Part shown: positions 61,419-64,000 of the stretch, piece after piece
How positions within the stretch are numbered: position 1 is the first letter of the stretch
Layout: each line of letters opens with the position of its first letter
Source of the DNA: Arthrobacter agilis
GTDB taxonomy: Bacteria; Actinomycetota; Actinomycetes; Actinomycetales; Micrococcaceae
NCBI RefSeq assembly: GCF_002157505.1
Contig: NZ_NFSC01000031.1
Span: 310,001-374,000 of the forward strand
Length of the DNA: 64,000 nucleotides
Direction of reading: 5' to 3'
Position numbers and translations under genes: made by a program
The notes under the pieces: model-generated
The model's input: the letters and a program-made list of their open reading frames with translations, nothing else
What the model was told of the DNA's origin: nothing
Database searches by the model: none

Positions 61419-62411
61419 CTACTGGCTGTCCGCGGGCCACCGGCCGCCGGTCATCTGCAGGAACTCGGCCTCGGAGAGCACCTCGATTGCCTGGCCCCGC
61501 TCGTGCAGCTCGAGGACGCGGCGCGCCTTGCCGGTCACGCGTCCGTTGCGCAGGTCGGACGCGACGAAGCCGTCGCCCACCACCAGCACGGTGGTCCGGC
61601 GGGTGACGGCGCTCGCCGGCTGCGCTCCGAGACGCGCGGCGCGTTCTTTCGCCTGCGGACGGGAGATGCCGAGGTTCCCGGTGAAGACGACGGTCTGCCC
61701 GTAGAGCGGATGCCGCGGATCGGCCTGCACATTGGCATGCGGGTTCTCGCCTTCTTCCGGCCAGCCGGACCAGCCCGACGGCGACGAGCCGCGCCCCAGC
61801 GCCGTCCGCGTCGCCTTCGACAGGTCGTCCACGCCCGGGGCGTACGGCTCCGCCCGCGACAGCGGGAGGTTGTGGTGACCGAGCGCGTCCTCCACGGTCG
61901 GCGCATCGTACCGGCGGGCGATGTCGATCATGATGCCGGCGCACGCACGCGCGTCCTCGACGGCGTCGTGGTGGTTCAGCAGCGGCACTCCGGCGGCCTC
62001 CGCGACGAACGGGAGCGAGTAGGAGGGCAGCGAGTAGCTCTTCCGCGCGAGCACGACGGTGCAGGCGTAGTCCCACGCCGGACCTGCGAGCGCGGAGACC
62101 TCGAGTGCGGACCGGATCACGCCGAGGTCGAAGGCCGCATTGTGCGCCACCAGGACGTCGGATCCGATGAAGCCGCCGATCTCGGGAAACAGCTCCCCGA
62201 AACGGGGAGCGTCCTCGACCATGCCGGAGGTGATGCCGTGGATGGCGATGTTGCGGGAGTCGAAGTGGTCGTGGCCTACGGGCGGACGCATCAGCCAGGA
62301 CGCCTCTTCCACGATCCGGCCGTCCCTCACCTTCGTCAGCCCGACGGCGCACGGGGAGCCGCGAAAGCCATTCGCAGTCTCGAAGTCGATGGCCGTGAAC
62401 GCTATTCCCAC
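61419..62411 (-). CDS. DEDDh 3'-5' exonuclease fused to a BRCT domain
   Basis: 330 residues. The N-terminal half is a DnaQ-type exonuclease with Asp9 and Glu11 (AIDFETANG), Asp95 (HNAAFDLGVI), His148 and Asp153 (HDAVEDARA). The C-terminal about 240-325 is a BRCT domain (QTVVFTGNLGISRPQAKERAARLGA). The pair resembles proteins annotated as DNA polymerase III epsilon-like in actinobacteria and may act in repair; the true replicative epsilon is a different gene. The GTG at 62411 lies seven bases after TAAACT and follows a GGGAGG ribosome site. Confidence 0.93.
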   Translation of the reverse strand: MGIAFTAIDFETANGFRGSPCAVGLTKVRDGRIVEEASWLMRPPVGHDHFDSRNIAIHGITSGMVEDAPRFGELFPEIGGFIGSDVLVAHNAAFDLGVIRSALEVSALAGPAWDYACTVVLARKSYSLPSYSLPFVAEAAGVPLLNHHDAVEDARACAGIMIDIARRYDAPTVEDALGHHNLPLSRAEPYAPGVDDLSKATRTALGRGSSPSGWSGWPEEGENPHANVQADPRHPLYGQTVVFTGNLGISRPQAKERAARLGAQPASAVTRRTTVLVVGDGFVASDLRNGRVTGKARRVLELHERGQAIEVLSEAEFLQMTGGRWPADSQ

Positions 62412-62504
62412 GCCTCCCAGTTTACCGCCGCTCGTTGCATGCGTTCACGCAACGTTAACCGGGGACCCCGCGCGCCCCGGTGGCAGGGGGTCCTACGCTG
62501 AATC

Positions 62505-63176
62505 ATGGCCCGTGATGACAGCTCCCGCCGGTGGTACCTCTTCGACTACGGCAACGTGATCTCCACTGCTCCCACGCCCTCCGACTGGGAGGCGCTCACG
62601 GAGGCGACCGGCGTGCCGGACCTGGCGGCACCGACGTCGGGCTACTGGCAGCACCGCCATGCCTACGACTCCGGAGCACTCCTGTCCGACGAGTACTGGT
62701 CCCTCGTCTGTGCGGACCGTATAGGGCCCGTGAGGTCGGCGTGGCTGGACATCCTCGACGGCAACCAGTGGTCGCACCTGAATCTCGAGACCCTGGACGT
62801 CCTCGAGGACCTCGACGCCCGGGGCGAGCGCCTGGCTCTGCTCTCGAACATGCCGGCGCCCATGGTGTCCCAGCTCGCCTCCGCGCCGTGGGTCCACCTG
62901 TTCCGCCACCGCTTCTTCAGCTCGTCCCTCCGGCTCGTCAAGCCGTCGACCGCCGTCTTCGACCATGTGCTCACGGAACTCGCGGTGGAACCGGGCCTCG
63001 TCACCTTCCTCGACGACTCACCGGCGAACATCGCGGCCGCGCGCTCGCTCGGGATCGACGCCCGGCTGTTCGACCCGGTGTCCGACCTGTCCCGCCTGCT
63101 CGCCCCCGCGGCGTCCGGCGCCGGGCTGCACGGGGCGCAGGCACCGTCAACAGCCGTCAGTTCAGCCCGGGAGTGA
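62505..63176 (+). CDS. HAD-superfamily hydrolase
   Basis: 223 residues. Motif I is FDYGNVIS, with nucleophile Asp and Gly at +2 as in YihX-type HAD phosphatases, then LLSNMP (motif II), RLVKPS (motif III Lys) and FLDDSPANIAAA (motif IV). The cap is of C1 type. Substrate unknown. The ATG at 62505 lies five bases after TACGCT with no ribosome site. The last 20 bases overlap the convergent acetyltransferase gene. Confidence 0.9.
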   Translation: MARDDSSRRWYLFDYGNVISTAPTPSDWEALTEATGVPDLAAPTSGYWQHRHAYDSGALLSDEYWSLVCADRIGPVRSAWLDILDGNQWSHLNLETLDVLEDLDARGERLALLSNMPAPMVSQLASAPWVHLFRHRFFSSSLRLVKPSTAVFDHVLTELAVEPGLVTFLDDSPANIAAARSLGIDARLFDPVSDLSRLLAPAASGAGLHGAQAPSTAVSSARE

Positions 63177-63825
63177 GGAAGCCGAGCGCTGCCTCGGCAC
63201 CCTGCACGTCGGCGGTCCACTCCGGCCGCACGAAATCCTCCCGGGCCAGCAGGACGTTCTGCTGCACCTGAACCTCCCCGCGGCGGACTTCCACCAGGGA
63301 GGTGCCGTTCGAGACGTAGCCGAGGCGGCGCGACACCCCGAGCGATGCCCGGTTCCAGTCCGCGGCCTCCGACGTCGCCGACGTCGCACCGAGGTGGTCG
63401 AACGCGAACTGCAGCACGGCCGCGCGCATCTCCGTGCCGTAACCCTGTCCGTGGACCGACCGCGTGAGCCAGGAGCCCGAGCGGACGCGACGCAGCACCG
63501 GGAACGAGCGCGCAAAGAGGTCCTGGACACCGATCACGCGCCCCTCGGCGAGCACGACGAAGTTGAGAGTCCAGTCGGCAGCGGTGACCCCCGCACGGAT
63601 CCGCCACTGGTGCCTCGCCGTCTCCGTCACCAGGACGTCCCGCGGGGCGTCGGTCCACGGGACGCTGAAGGGCATCTCCGCAGGGTCGTGGATACCCGCG
63701 AGCACCGCGTCGACCAGGTCCGGCAGGTGCTCGTCCCGCACCGGTGTCAGGACGAGGCGGGGTGTGGTGACGGTCAGGCCGAACAGCGGCCAGACCCGTA
63801 CCAGCGGGTCGTGTGTTCCGGTCAC
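63157..63825 (-). CDS. GNAT-family N-acetyltransferase (RimJ/RimL-like)
   Basis: 222 residues. The N-terminal TPRLVLTPVRDEHLPDLVDAV and the acetyl-CoA segment SVHGQGYGTEMRAAVLQFAFDHLGA (pyrophosphate loop Q/R-x-x-G-x-G/A) are of the RimJ/RimL type, followed by WNRASLGVSRRLGY. Such enzymes acetylate ribosomal protein N termini or small molecules; the target is unknown. The GTG at 63825 overlaps the stop of the DedA gene by four bases (GTGA), so they form an operon. Its 3' end overlaps the convergent HAD gene by 20 bases. Confidence 0.9.
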   Translation of the reverse strand: MTGTHDPLVRVWPLFGLTVTTPRLVLTPVRDEHLPDLVDAVLAGIHDPAEMPFSVPWTDAPRDVLVTETARHQWRIRAGVTAADWTLNFVVLAEGRVIGVQDLFARSFPVLRRVRSGSWLTRSVHGQGYGTEMRAAVLQFAFDHLGATSATSEAADWNRASLGVSRRLGYVSNGTSLVEVRRGEVQVQQNVLLAREDFVRPEWTADVQGAEAALGFLTPGLN

Positions 63826-64000
63826 TGCACCCTTTTCTTCGCCCGGTGCTTGCGGATCTTGGAGAAGACGAAGTAGGCGGCGAACAGGACGACGGCGACG
63901 ATCACGATCTTCTGGAAGGTGTTCGCGTACTGCTCGACGATGTGCCAGTTCTCGCCGAGGTAGAAGCCTGCCATCACGAAGATGGTGTTCCAGATCAGGC
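63822..64000 (-). CDS. DedA-family membrane protein, C-terminal end (cut by the window edge)
   Basis: The visible 59 codons end with TGA at 63822 and read NTIFVMAGFYLGENWHIVEQ, a typical late DedA segment, then a membrane helix (KIVIVAVVLFAAYFVFS) and a basic tail KIRKHRAKKRVQ. DedA proteins are membrane proteins linked to lipid flipping and membrane homeostasis. The gene overlaps the acetyltransferase gene by four bases. The rest lies outside the window. Confidence 0.85.
   Translation of the reverse strand, partial: LIWNTIFVMAGFYLGENWHIVEQYANTFQKIVIVAVVLFAAYFVFSKIRKHRAKKRVQ

Overview
The window is a 64 kb stretch of GC-rich chromosome from an actinobacterium, most likely Arthrobacter or a close relative in the Micrococcaceae. 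This is inferred from the base composition, the frequent GTG/TTG starts, the gene order ilvD / ilvB-ilvN-ilvC-serA, and many promoters that look leaderless. I see no prophage, insertion sequence, CRISPR array or rRNA operon. Two tRNA genes are present: Lys(CTT) and Leu(TAG).

Layout. (1) 1-12.6 kb, core metabolism: the end of a histidine kinase, metG, a formamidase-like gene, serA, and the branched-chain amino acid genes ilvC, ilvN, ilvB and ilvD. A complete attenuator lies in front of ilvB, and a palindromic operator candidate lies in front of ilvD. (2) 12.7-16 kb: tRNA-Lys, small membrane and unknown proteins, a VOC protein, a cation-efflux transporter and a DUF2795 protein. (3) 16-29.3 kb, the most unusual part: a heptose and glycan locus with gmhA, gmhB, two hldE-like kinase/nucleotidyltransferase fusions, three GT9 (heptosyltransferase-type) enzymes, three other glycosyltransferases, an aldehyde dehydrogenase and a short-chain dehydrogenase. 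Its central operon is chained by 4-base start/stop overlaps. (4) 29.3-41.5 kb: a SigB/SigF-type sigma factor, two MarR regulators, a peroxiredoxin, tRNA-Leu, a solitary peptide-binding lipoprotein, mqo, an RND pump, a transglutaminase-like protein and an SDR. (5) 41.6-49.9 kb: an ArsR/P1B-4 ATPase metal-efflux pair, then a de novo NAD operon (nrtR-nadA-nadB-nadC-cysteine desulfurase) with an NrtR operator candidate. (6) 50-64 kb: an alpha/beta hydrolase, a soluble Ser/Thr kinase, a 54-residue acidic protein, an MFS transporter, sbcC-sbcD, an aquaporin-like protein, an ADP-ribosylglycohydrolase homologue that appears to lack its metal ligands, an SDR, an exonuclease-BRCT fusion, a HAD hydrolase, an acetyltransferase and the end of a DedA protein.

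How the genes work together. GmhA, the HldE-like proteins and GmhB make up the known route from sedoheptulose 7-phosphate to a nucleotide-activated D-glycero-D-manno-heptose, which the GT9 enzymes would transfer. The epimerase HldD is not in the window. A Gram-positive has no lipopolysaccharide, so the acceptor is unknown. The ilv leader peptide carries four consecutive valine codons and a leucine codon upstream of an intrinsic terminator, consistent with attenuation by branched-chain aminoacyl-tRNA supply. Eight start codons lie exactly six bases after a -10-like hexamer, and at ilvD and arsR an inverted repeat sits on or next to that promoter. Several proteins carry disordered tails built from short in-frame DNA tandem repeats.
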